A DNA stretch of 10,079 bases from assembly GCA_905221605.1 (NCBI GenBank), contig CAJNDS010002172.1, positions 604,613 to 614,691 on the forward strand, in the 5' to 3' direction. A program made the translations under genes and the position numbers. Below the pieces are notes generated by a model, which did no database searches, had not been told where the DNA came from, and saw only the letters and a list, made by a program, of their open reading frames with translations. The stretch is from Symbiodinium natans (Eukaryota > Sar > Dinophyceae > Suessiales > Symbiodiniaceae). This document shows, piece after piece, positions 5,193 to 9,572 of this stretch; position 1 is the stretch's first letter; every line of letters begins with the position of its first letter.

Positions 5193-5267
5193 TCTTAAAC
5201 CCCAAGCCCTAAGCCCTAAGCCCTGAGCCCTTAGCCCTAAGCCCTAAGCCCTAAGCCCTAACCCCTG
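5193..5267 (-). repeat. CCCTAAG-variant array inserted between direct repeats
   Basis: Begins TCTTAAACCCC, then about eight units mostly CCCTAAG (C-strand equivalent of CTTAGGG), ending CCCTAACCCCTG. It contains an in-frame stop (TGA at 5224), so it interrupts the frame unless spliced. Confidence 0.95.
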
Positions 5268-5282
5268 CGCGGTTGAGGTCAA
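5268..5282 (+). repeat. 15-bp direct repeat, right copy
   Basis: Exact copy of 5178-5192, continuing directly into the AACATCTGC coding-like sequence. Confidence 0.97.
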
Positions 5283-5379
5283 CAACATCTGCCTCCTCGG
5301 TGCCTTCCTTTTGCTGCGGATCCTGCTGATTCAGACGGTCGAGGTGGCGGCCGATGTTCACACCCACAAGGTGCGGAGT
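5269..5379 (+). CDS. Putative exon part 2 with transmembrane-like helix
   Basis: Frame AVEVNNICLLGAFLLLRILL then IQTVEVAADVHTHKVR. 29 of 34 codons from GAG end in G or C. NICLLGAFLLLRILLI is a strong hydrophobic helix. It ends at GTGCGGAG against a G-strand array. It is the direct continuation of the fragment ending at 5192. I infer an exon split by a repeat insertion, which may now be an intron. No family recognised. Confidence 0.55.
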
Positions 5380-5464
5380 TTAGGGTTTAGGGTTTAGGGT
5401 CTAGGGTAGGGTTTAGGGTTTAGGGGCTTAGGGGGTTAGGGATTTAGGGTTTAGGCGTTAGGGT
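5379..5464 (+). repeat. TTTAGGG array with several variants
   Basis: Perfect units, then TCTAGGG, a shortened unit, TTTAGGGGC, TTAGGGGG and GATTTAGGG. Decays rightward. Confidence 0.95.
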
Positions 5465-5550
5465 GAAGGCAGCTTGTATTTGAGTACCTTTGGTGCGCCC
5501 TCCCAACCGTAAAACACCTGATTTGGCCACGGCGAGTAGTTTGGCAAGTG
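5465..5550 (-). CDS. Coding-like island, strand uncertain
   Basis: The minus frame is open throughout: HLPNYSPWPNQVFYGWEGAP then KVLKYKLPS, with good third-position G/C. A + frame after a TGA is also open (RQLVFEYLWCALPTVKHLI then WPRRVVWQV) and would agree with the orientation of the neighbouring islands. I favour minus on texture and + on context; neither is secure. No family recognised. Confidence 0.3.
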
Positions 5551-5630
5551 ACCCTAAACCCGAAATCCTACACCCTAAACCCTAAACTCTAAACCCTAAA
5601 CCCCAAACCCTAAACCCTAAACCCTAAACC
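5551..5630 (-). repeat. CCCTAAA array
   Basis: Mixed CCCGAAA, TCCTACA, CTCTAAA and CCCCAAA, then perfect units. It ends in the palindrome AAACCGAA-A-TTCGGTTT (5626-5642), which straddles the array/island border. Confidence 0.94.
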
Positions 5631-5700
5631 GAAATTCGGTTTCAAAGTCAAGGGCCTTACCGTCATACGGGATCCCAGATACCGCAAGTACCAGCATTAG
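5629..5700 (+). CDS. Putative terminal exon fragment
   Basis: The + frame reads PKFGFKVKGLTVIRDPRYRK then YQH and TAG (5698-5700), open from the array. Basic, beta-like peptide. If real it would be a C-terminus followed by a 3' UTR to about 5763. The minus frame over the same bases (VLAVSGIPYDGKALDFETE) is also open, so strand is not certain. Confidence 0.3.
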   Translation, partial: PKFGFKVKGLTVIRDPRYRKYQH

Positions 5701-5763
5701 TCAGGTCCGGCGCGAAGCAGCCATTTTTTTCACGACTTATCAGCCGCACCAAAGCTACTCAAC

Positions 5764-5803
5764 TAGGGTTTAGGGTTTAGGGCTTAGAGTTTAGGGTTTA
5801 GGC
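5764..5803 (+). repeat. TTTAGGG array
   Basis: Five to six units, including CTTAGAG. The final TTTAG|GCC could serve as a splice acceptor for the next island. Confidence 0.94.
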
Positions 5804-5950
5804 CTTCAAACCCCAAAAGCGATGGAGGTTGCAGCCAGGATGCAGCCAAAGCTGAACAACTTCAAGCATGCCGGCATGGGTAACTTGGTAGCCCAGTGGT
5901 ACCCGTTTGCCCTTTTTTGGTTGGTTCTGGGTTTAGGGTTTAGGGTTTAG
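5804..5950 (+). CDS. Putative exon with ATG and membrane-like C-end
   Basis: The + frame has ATG at 5822: MEVAARMQPKLNNFKHAGMG then NLVAQWYPFALFWLVLG, closing at TAG (5948-5950) in the next G-strand array. The frame is also open upstream to about 5804. WYPFALFWLVLG is strongly hydrophobic. GTTCTGG|GTTTAG puts a potential GT donor at the first repeat unit. Two ATGs and clean composition make this one of the better islands. No family recognised. Confidence 0.45.
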   Translation, partial: LQTPKAMEVAARMQPKLNNFKHAGMGNLVAQWYPFALFWLVLGLGFRV

Positions 5951-6016
5951 GGTTTAGGGTTTAGGGTCTAGGGTTTAGGGTTTAGCGTTTAGCGTTTAGG
6001 GTTTAGGGTTTAGGGT
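5930..6016 (+). repeat. TTTAGGG array
   Basis: About 12 units with TCTAGGG and two adjacent TTTAGCG variants. Confidence 0.97.
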
Positions 6017-6187
6017 TCAAGGCTCCCTAACAAAGTAACCAACCCCCAACAAAGGGTGCGGCCTTACGATAATGTGGTTACTGGGCTGCCAAGGAAAGAG
6101 GGCCCACGAGGTCTTGCAGAGGCTGCAGACTGCCTTTCCCGACTGCTACGAAAGAGAGGACGCCCAACCCTAAACCCTAAACCCTGA
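6014..6187 (+). CDS. Putative exon, basic protein segment
   Basis: Open + frame of 57 codons from TAG (6011-6013) to TGA (6185-6187). The non-repeat part (6017-6166) reads SRLPNKVTNPQQRVRPYDNV, VTGLPRKEGPRGLAEAADCL, SRLLRKRGRPT. GLAEAADCLSRLLRKRG is a clear amphipathic helix with a basic tail. It begins right after a G-strand array (TTTAG|GGTTCAAGG) and ends in a C-strand array. No family recognised. Confidence 0.5.
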   Translation, partial: GSRLPNKVTNPQQRVRPYDNVVTGLPRKEGPRGLAEAADCLSRLLRKRGRPTLNPKP

Positions 6188-6206
6188 ACCCTGAACCCTA
6201 AACCCT
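6166..6206 (-). repeat. CCCTAAA/CCCTGAA array
   Basis: Six units, two of them CCCTGAA. Confidence 0.95.
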
Positions 6207-6207
6207 A

Positions 6208-6252
6208 AAGAGCCCATCGTTGAACTTCAAGTTTGTTGGGTTCCGCATTTAG
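6208..6252 (+). CDS. Short putative C-terminal exon
   Basis: Frame KSPSLNFKFVGFRI then TAG (6250-6252). NFKFVGFRI is beta-strand-like. It may be the last exon of the gene whose preceding exon ends near 6166, with the 40-bp array between them. Too short to be sure. Confidence 0.25.
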   Translation, partial: KSPSLNFKFVGFRI

Positions 6253-6733
6253 TAGGAACAAATTGAGTCTTGTTCTTCCTTGGTTATGGGAGAAGTAAGT
6301 TCTAGGGGGAAGAGCTTCCCAAAGAGACCAATACTCCTAAATCAACAAATAGACCTCACATCATTCTAAGGATCCCGTTTACTTTAAGGTATATTCCTGA
6401 TATGCAGCTTTTTGGGCTCTCTGGCTTAAGGATACACCCGCCCGCCTTCATGATCCCAAACCCATGGCACCAGATGGAACGACAGGAGCAGGGCAAGGAG
6501 CAAAGAGTGAATGTCACAACGAACATCGGAAAGCAAAAACCAGAAAGGTGACACAATCTATGTTATTTCTGAGCTGCCAAAGACACCCAAGGTCAACCAG
6601 GCAGTTGGAATGAAGCGACAGTGAAAAGACTGGCCGGCGAAAACACAGGCGTATCTTAAAAGCAAGAGAGTGACAGCGAGTGAGGCCGAGTTCGCGGCAG
6701 AAAGGGGCGAGACGGGCTGAACAGTAGGGAGCG
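6253..6733. other. Longest array-free stretch; contains one ATG-poor open frame
   Basis: This 480-bp stretch has no telomeric repeats and is relatively A-rich. The + frame at 6306-6551 is the only protein-like signal. The opposite strand over 6356-6556 is also open with an ATG, but its Cys-rich peptide mirrors the + frame. 6640-6720 is purine-rich (AAGCAAGAGAGTGACAGCGA) with no coding-like frame. Confidence 0.5.
6306..6551 (+). CDS. Putative ORF or exon, unknown protein
   Basis: Open for 81 codons between TAG (6303-6305) and TGA (6549-6551), with first ATG at 6402 (49 residues from there). The sequence runs GEELPKETNTPKSTNRPHII, LRIPFTLRYIPDMQLFGLSG, LRIHPPAFMIPNPWHQMERQ, EQGKEQRVNVTTNIGKQKPE. 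A hydrophobic centre followed by a Q/E/K-rich tail looks protein-like. It has no telomere-derived residues. The minus strand (6356-6556) is an alternative reading. No family recognised. Confidence 0.35.
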   Translation, partial: GEELPKETNTPKSTNRPHIILRIPFTLRYIPDMQLFGLSGLRIHPPAFMIPNPWHQMERQEQGKEQRVNVTTNIGKQKPER

Positions 6734-6753
6734 CCCTAAACCTTAAACCCTAG
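6734..6753 (-). repeat. Short degenerate CCCTAAA block
   Basis: Three units: CCCTAAA, CCTTAAA, CCCTAGA. Confidence 0.85.
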
Positions 6754-6770
6754 ACCGTCAACCAGAGTAA

Positions 6771-6896
6771 TTGCCGGGTTCACAGGACCCGCCGGTAACC
6801 ATCCACGACATCAGTCGGAATTGGGCAACTGCGGAGACAGACCTGCGTGGGATGACCTGGGCCTCCACAATTCTGCTGCTTCTAGGTAGGGTTTAG
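6771..6896 (+). CDS. Putative exon with splice acceptor and hydrophobic end
   Basis: The + frame is open from TAA (6768-6770): LPGSQDPPVTIHDISRNWAT then AETDLRGMTWASTILLLLGR, closing at TAG (6894-6896) in the array. GCCGGGTTCACAG|GACC (6772-6785) offers a CAG|G acceptor. MTWASTILLLL resembles the start of a membrane helix. A second + frame is open but less protein-like. No family recognised. Confidence 0.45.
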   Translation: MPGSQDPPVTIHDISRNWATAETDLRGMTWASTILLLLGRV

Positions 6897-6985
6897 GGTT
6901 CAGGGTTCAGGGTTCTAGGGTTAAGGGTTTAGGGTATAGGGCCTAGGGTTTAGGGGTTAGGGTTTGGGGTTTAGGGTTTCGGGTT
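6886..6985 (+). repeat. Diverged TTTAGGG array
   Basis: TTCAGGG twice, then TCTAGGG, TTAAGGG, TATAGGG, CCTAGGG and TTTGGGG; almost every unit differs from its neighbour. Confidence 0.93.
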
Positions 6986-7018
6986 GGCCATCCTAGGTTT
7001 GTTCTCCTCTCCTGGCAG

Positions 7019-7104
7019 CAGCTGTCAGTCTTCTACGGGACCAAAGTCATCTGGCAATGGCCCCATGCTCCTGTGGCTGGGCTCAGGGTGGTTAAAGCTT
7101 ACCG
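7019..7104 (+). CDS. Best splice-bounded putative exon
   Basis: A textbook 3' splice region TTGTTCTCCTCTCCTGGCAG (6999-7018) is followed by 28 open codons: QLSVFYGTKVIWQWPHAPVA then GLRVVKAYR. The right edge ACCG|GTAAAC (donor at 7105) leads straight into CCCTAAA repeats, so the donor GT is fused to the array. Exon length is 86 nt, ending after two bases of a codon. The next island supplies an in-phase continuation at AG|G ATG (7245-7248). No family recognised, but both borders and the frame support a real exon. Confidence 0.6.
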
Positions 7105-7199
7105 GTAAACCCTAAACCCGAAACCCTAAACCCTGAACCCTAAGCCCTAAACCCTAAACCCTAAACCCTAAACCCTAAACCCGCCCGAAACCCTAAACC
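7105..7199 (-). repeat. CCCTAAA array beginning at a splice donor
   Basis: GT immediately followed by AAACCCTAAACCC. It includes CCCGAAA, CCCTGAA and CCCTAAG variants and a CCCGCCCGAAA unit near the end. Confidence 0.95.
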
Positions 7200-7245
7200 C
7201 GGAGTTCAATTTTCAGGGTTTGGGGTTCAGGGAATCGGGCTCAGG
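7200..7245 (+). promoter_or_regulatory. Candidate intron 3' end
   Basis: GTTCAATTTTCAG|GG (7204-7218) and CGGGCTCAG|GATG (7236-7248) are both possible acceptors downstream of the array. Degenerate G-strand scraps (GGGTTTGGGGTTCAGGG) lie between them. Confidence 0.35.
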
Positions 7246-7386
7246 ATGCAGCAGAAATCTTTCGGCATACGGATCCCTCATGTAAACAAAAGAGCGGGTA
7301 GGCTACCTGAGTTGGCTTTAAAGGGTGTCGGGTTTAGGGTTTGGGGTTTAGGGTTTAGGGTTTGGGGTTTAGGGTTTAGGGTTTAG
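7246..7386 (+). CDS. Putative exon or small ORF
   Basis: ATG at 7246 opens MQQKSFGIRIPHVNKRAGRL then PELALKGVG before reading into the G-strand array, and stops at TAG (7384-7386). Preceded by CTCAG|G, it is in phase with the exon ending at 7104 (CG + G gives Arg). Basic peptide. The unique part is 7246-7328; the rest is translated repeat. No family recognised. Confidence 0.4.
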   Translation: MQQKSFGIRIPHVNKRAGRLPELALKGVGFRVWGLGFRVWGLGFRV

Positions 7387-7400
7387 GGGCTTAGGAATTT
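7328..7400 (+). repeat. TTTAGGG array with periodic TTTGGGG
   Basis: TTTGGGG recurs every third unit (TTTAGGG-TTTGGGG-TTTAGGG), a higher-order pattern. Confidence 0.95.
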
Positions 7401-7430
7401 AGAGGTTTCTTTCGGGTTCTTAAGGCGTAG

Positions 7431-7517
7431 GGCATAGGGGCCTTGGTGCTGAAGCCCCTAGTCACCTCAATCCTCGCGCCGAAGGCCTTGGCCCTCGACG
7501 ATAGGATTTGGGGTTGA
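7431..7517 (+). CDS. Putative exon, hydrophobic segment
   Basis: The + frame after TAG (7428-7430) reads GIGALVLKPLVTSILAPKAL then ALDDRIWG and TGA (7515-7517). Most codons end in G or C. CATAG|GGG upstream is a possible acceptor. The minus strand over the same bases is also open (FGARIEVTRGFSTKAPM), so strand is not secure; the + reading agrees with the neighbours. Confidence 0.35.
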   Translation, partial: GIGALVLKPLVTSILAPKALALDDRIWG

Positions 7518-7532
7518 GGGGGCCGAAGCTAT

Positions 7533-7692
7533 ACCCTAGACCCTAAACCCTACACCCTAAACCCTAAACCCCTAAACCCCGAAACCCTATACCCTATAAA
7601 CCCTAGACCCTAAACTCTAAACCCTAAACCCTTAACCCTCGACCCCAAAACCCTAAACCCCTAAACCCCTAAACCATTGAACCCTAAACCCC
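7533..7692 (-). repeat. Highly varied CCCTAAA array
   Basis: Units CCCTAGA, CCCTACA, CCCCTAAA, CCCTATA, CTCTAAA, CCCTTAA and CCCTCGA; the 8-mer CCCCTAAA is locally repeated near 7655-7672. Confidence 0.93.
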
Positions 7693-7697
7693 CAGAT

Positions 7698-7719
7698 CCA
7701 GGAATGGACAAACAAGCAG
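7698..7719 (+). repeat. 22-bp direct repeat, left copy
   Basis: CCAGGAATGGACAAACAAGC followed by AG; identical to 7964-7985. Encodes QEWTNKQ in the same frame as the right copy, but here it runs out into non-coding sequence within a few codons (GACCTGTAA). Confidence 0.96.
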
Positions 7720-7804
7720 GACCTGTAACCCCAATTACCTACAGTTTAGTAGTAATTACTTTTAATTAATAGGTATAGCCCATAAGACTGTAGAACCTAG
7801 ACCA
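7720..7804. other. AT-rich unique spacer
   Basis: Contains TTACTTTTAATTAATAGG and AGTAGTAATTACT, unusually A/T-rich for this window. No coding-like frame. It forms the left part of the segment enclosed by the 22-bp repeats. Confidence 0.5.
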
Positions 7805-7962
7805 GAAAACCCTAAACCTAAACCCTAAGCCCTAAGCCCTAAGCCCTAAGCCCTAAGCCCTAAGCCCTAAGCCCTAAGCCCTAAGCCCTAAGCCCTAAAC
7901 CCTAAACCCTACACCCTAAACCCTAAACCCCAAACCCCAAACCCCAAACCCCAAACCCTGAA
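7805..7962 (-). repeat. Array of homogeneous variant blocks
   Basis: Two CCTAAA-type units, then ten consecutive CCCTAAG units (7823-7892), then CCCTAAA units with one CCCTACA, then four consecutive CCCCAAA units (7928-7955), then CCCTGAA. The blocks are internally identical. Confidence 0.97.
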
Positions 7963-8078
7963 CCCAGGAATGGACAAACAAGCAGAAGACCTTCCTGCTG
8001 GCCGTGTTCCTCCGCACCACCTTCGCCGCATCTTCCTGGTGCCTCGTCAACGGTTTAGGGTTTAGGGCCAGGGTTTAG
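7962..8078 (+). CDS. Putative exon with membrane-like segment
   Basis: After TGA (7959-7961) the frame reads TQEWTNKQKTFLLAVFLRTT then FAASSWCLVNGLG, and stops at TAG (8076-8078) in the next array. Codons are mainly G/C-ending (TTC CTG CTG GCC GTG TTC CTC CGC ACC ACC TTC GCC). The start coincides with the right copy of a 22-bp direct repeat; CCCAG|GAATGG would be a natural acceptor. FLLAVFLRTTFAASSW is hydrophobic. No family recognised. Confidence 0.5.
   Translation, partial: TQEWTNKQKTFLLAVFLRTTFAASSWCLVNGLGFRARV
7964..7985 (+). repeat. 22-bp direct repeat, right copy
   Basis: Exact copy of 7698-7719, continuing into the long open frame. Confidence 0.96.
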
Positions 8079-8084
8079 GGTTTA
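8053..8084 (+). repeat. Short TTTAGGG array
   Basis: Four units with a GCCAGGG interruption. Confidence 0.95.
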
Positions 8085-8400
8085 ATCCCTTTCCCCTTAT
8101 ATAACATACCCCCCCTAATTATAAAAGACACTTTGCGGAACATCCTGCCGAAACCGACCCCGCCTTTTTAAAACCGATTCAAAACCTAATCAAACACGAA
8201 ACCCTGAAACCCTAAAGTCTCCTTCCCTCTCCCTAAACCCTAACCCCTCCTTCCCTCTCCAAACCCTGAAGCCTGGACTCTATAAACCCTTTAGACCCCA
8301 AACGTGACATTTGGATAAAGACATCCCCCTACCCGTTTAATATTAGGGGGAACGGATTAGAGTTTAGGACTAAACCCCAGCCCCCTGTCACCTCAAACGT
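8085..8400. other. Degenerate spacer without supported gene
   Basis: CCCTAAA scraps at 8200-8280, a direct repeat TCCTTCCCTCTCC (8220-8232 and 8248-8260) with telomeric units between copies, and a hairpin TCCCCCTA/TATTAGGGGGA-type stem (8324-8331 with 8344-8351). No frame looks coding. Confidence 0.55.
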
Positions 8401-8490
8401 TTAGGTCTAGGGTTTAGGGTTTAGGTTGTTTAGGTTTTAGGGTTTAGGGTTTAGGATTAGGATTTAGGGTTTAGGGTTAAGGGTTTAGGG
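8401..8490 (+). repeat. Diverged TTTAGGG array
   Basis: Includes TCTAGGG, TTTAGGTTG, TTTTAGGG, TTAGGATTAGGA and TTAAGGG. Confidence 0.94.
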
Positions 8491-8735
8491 CAAATCAAAA
8501 TCAGCCCGAAGCCCGCGGGCCCAACAGGTTCAGCCTTGTTCAAGGCATTCTGTGCACCACTGCGTGCATGAAGGGGAGCCCGTGCCGCAAATTTTGTACT
8601 AGGACCGGGCGTAGGCCCTTTTTTTCCTTTTTTTGGGGTTGGGGTTCCCTTATAATCCCCTTAAAAGCCAAAAAGGGTACCCTTTTGATTGCTAGGTTAC
8701 TCCCGGGTCTAGTGTATCTGTTTCGAAGTTTGTGA
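8481..8735 (+). CDS. Putative exon/ORF without early ATG
   Basis: Open for 84 codons from TAA (8478-8480) to TGA (8733-8735), the longest + frame in the window free of repeat translation after the first few codons. It reads ANQNQPEARGPNRFSLVQGI, LCTTACMKGSPCRKFCTRTG, RRPFFSFFWGWGSLIIPLKA, KKGTLLIARLLPGLVYLFRS. The first ATG is about a third of the way in. A T-rich run (about 8619-8635) creates FFSFF. The minus strand is also open (8540-8764, 74 codons, ATG start, basic), so strand choice is uncertain. No family recognised. Confidence 0.3.
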   Translation, partial: GFRANQNQPEARGPNRFSLVQGILCTTACMKGSPCRKFCTRTGRRPFFSFFWGWGSLIIPLKAKKGTLLIARLLPGLVYLFRSL

Positions 8736-8799
8736 TTAGGCACTCTAGGGGTTGTAGGTTTCAAGGTCTAGCGTTGAGGGTTTAGGATTTTTTTTGTCC

Positions 8800-8836
8800 C
8801 CTGGTTCTTAGTAGGGAATGAGGGAATTAGGGCCCT
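8800..8836 (+). repeat. Inverted repeat, left arm
   Basis: CCTGGTTCTTAGTAGGGAAT..GGGCCCT. Pairs with 8944-8979 in reverse complement with four mismatches in the aligned 34 bp. The telomeric array starts immediately inside it. Confidence 0.88.
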
Positions 8837-8918
8837 ACCCTAAACCCTAAACCCTAAACCCTGAACCCTAAACCCTAAACCCTAAGCCCTAAACCCTAAA
8901 CCCTAAACCCTAAACCCA
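8836..8918 (-). repeat. CCCTAAA array inside an inverted repeat
   Basis: About 12 units with one CCCTGAA and one CCCTAAG, otherwise perfect. Confidence 0.97.
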
Positions 8919-8943
8919 ACAGATACCCTTTAAGGGATTATAC

Positions 8944-8979
8944 AGGGCCTTCATTTCCTCATTCCCTACTGAGAACCGG
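8944..8979 (-). repeat. Inverted repeat, right arm
   Basis: AGGGCCTTCATTTCCTCATT..GAGAACCGG. A 25-bp unique spacer separates it from the array, so the two sides are not symmetrical. Confidence 0.88.
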
Positions 8980-9007
8980 CCCAGTTGTAGGTGTTGAGAG
9001 TTGATGC

Positions 9008-9051
9008 TTAGGGGTTTAGGGTCTAGGGTTTAGGGGTTGTAGGGTTTCAGG
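9008..9051 (+). repeat. TTTAGGG/TTTAGGGG array
   Basis: Five to six varied units, including TCTAGGG and TTGTAGGG. Confidence 0.92.
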
Positions 9052-9054
9052 GCG

Positions 9055-9342
9055 TCATACTCGGACTTCGAAGGAGGTACCCCGAAGAGGTTCCGTTAAA
9101 ATACTCCGAATATGGCCCTTATATTCCTTAGACACCTTACACTCCGTTAGAGGATCTTTAAAACGGGTTAAAAAGGGTCCCGAAACCCAAGGGTACAACC
9201 TTGGGGTCCAGGGTAGAGTCCCATGACAGGGTGTATGGGTCCAGGGTTTAGGGCTTACGGTTAGTAGGGCTTCAGGATCTAGGGAACCCGAAACCCTAGA
9301 CCCTAAACCAAGCCACTCTTGCCAAGGTCGGTCGGGCTCCAT
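9055..9342 (-). CDS. Doubtful 95-codon ORF
   Basis: ATG-initiated minus frame. The N-terminal half runs through telomeric sequence (9243-9309) and is W/P/G-rich; the C-terminal part (TRFKDPLTECKVSKEYKGHI then RSILTEPLRGTSFEVRV) looks more protein-like. A short + frame over the same part (LGLRRRYPEEVPLKYSEYGP, ending TAG at 9129-9131) is equally plausible. No family recognised. Treat as hypothetical. Confidence 0.15.
   Translation of the reverse strand: MEPDRPWQEWLGLGSRVSGSLDPEALLTVSPKPWTHTPCHGTLPWTPRLYPWVSGPFLTRFKDPLTECKVSKEYKGHIRSILTEPLRGTSFEVRV
9243..9309. repeat. Degenerate head-to-head telomeric repeats
   Basis: G-strand units (9243-9283, with CTTACGG and TTAGTAGGG variants) meet C-strand units (9285-9309, CCCGAAACCCTAGACCCTAAA) at TCTAGGG-AA-CCCGAAA. 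Confidence 0.85.
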
Positions 9343-9374
9343 TTCCTCAGGGGCTTAGAGTCTAAGGTATTGCG

Positions 9375-9417
9375 TTTAGGGTTCAGGGTTTAGGGTTTAG
9401 GGTTTAAGATTTAGGGA
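9375..9417 (+). repeat. TTTAGGG array
   Basis: Six units with TTCAGGG and TTTAAGA variants. Confidence 0.95.
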
Positions 9418-9572
9418 CAAGGATTGCATCCTTTTCCAGACGTCGGGCACAACCCCTGACTTGTGCAAGTTACAATATTGCAGATCAAGGTCTAACGTTT
9501 AAGATACATGGTCAAGTAAAATCTGAGGGCACCCCGTTTTTTCTTACCTTGGATGCTGGGAAACCTACGTAG
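9418..9572. other. Spacer with a possible 3' splice site
   Basis: TGCATCCTTTTCCAG|ACG (9426-9440) resembles a pyrimidine tract plus acceptor, followed by a short open stretch (TSGTTPDLCKLQYCRSRSNV). No strong coding signal. Confidence 0.3.

Noticed and set aside
1908-5899. tRNA A-box matches TAGCCCAATGG (1908) and TAGCCCAGTGG (5889)
   Set aside because: No B-box (GGTTCRANNCC) at a suitable distance and no cloverleaf; the words lie inside exon-like islands.
6208-6252. C-terminus of a formylglycine-generating-enzyme type domain (VGFRI ending)
   Set aside because: Only a few residues resemble the family's GFR ending; far too short to support.
6356-6556. 66-codon minus ORF
   Set aside because: Overlaps the + frame 6306-6551, which has a more balanced residue composition; kept only as an alternative reading.
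8540-8764. 74-codon minus ORF
   Set aside because: Mirrors the longer + frame 8481-8735; basic composition and no recognised domain. Not excluded, but not called.
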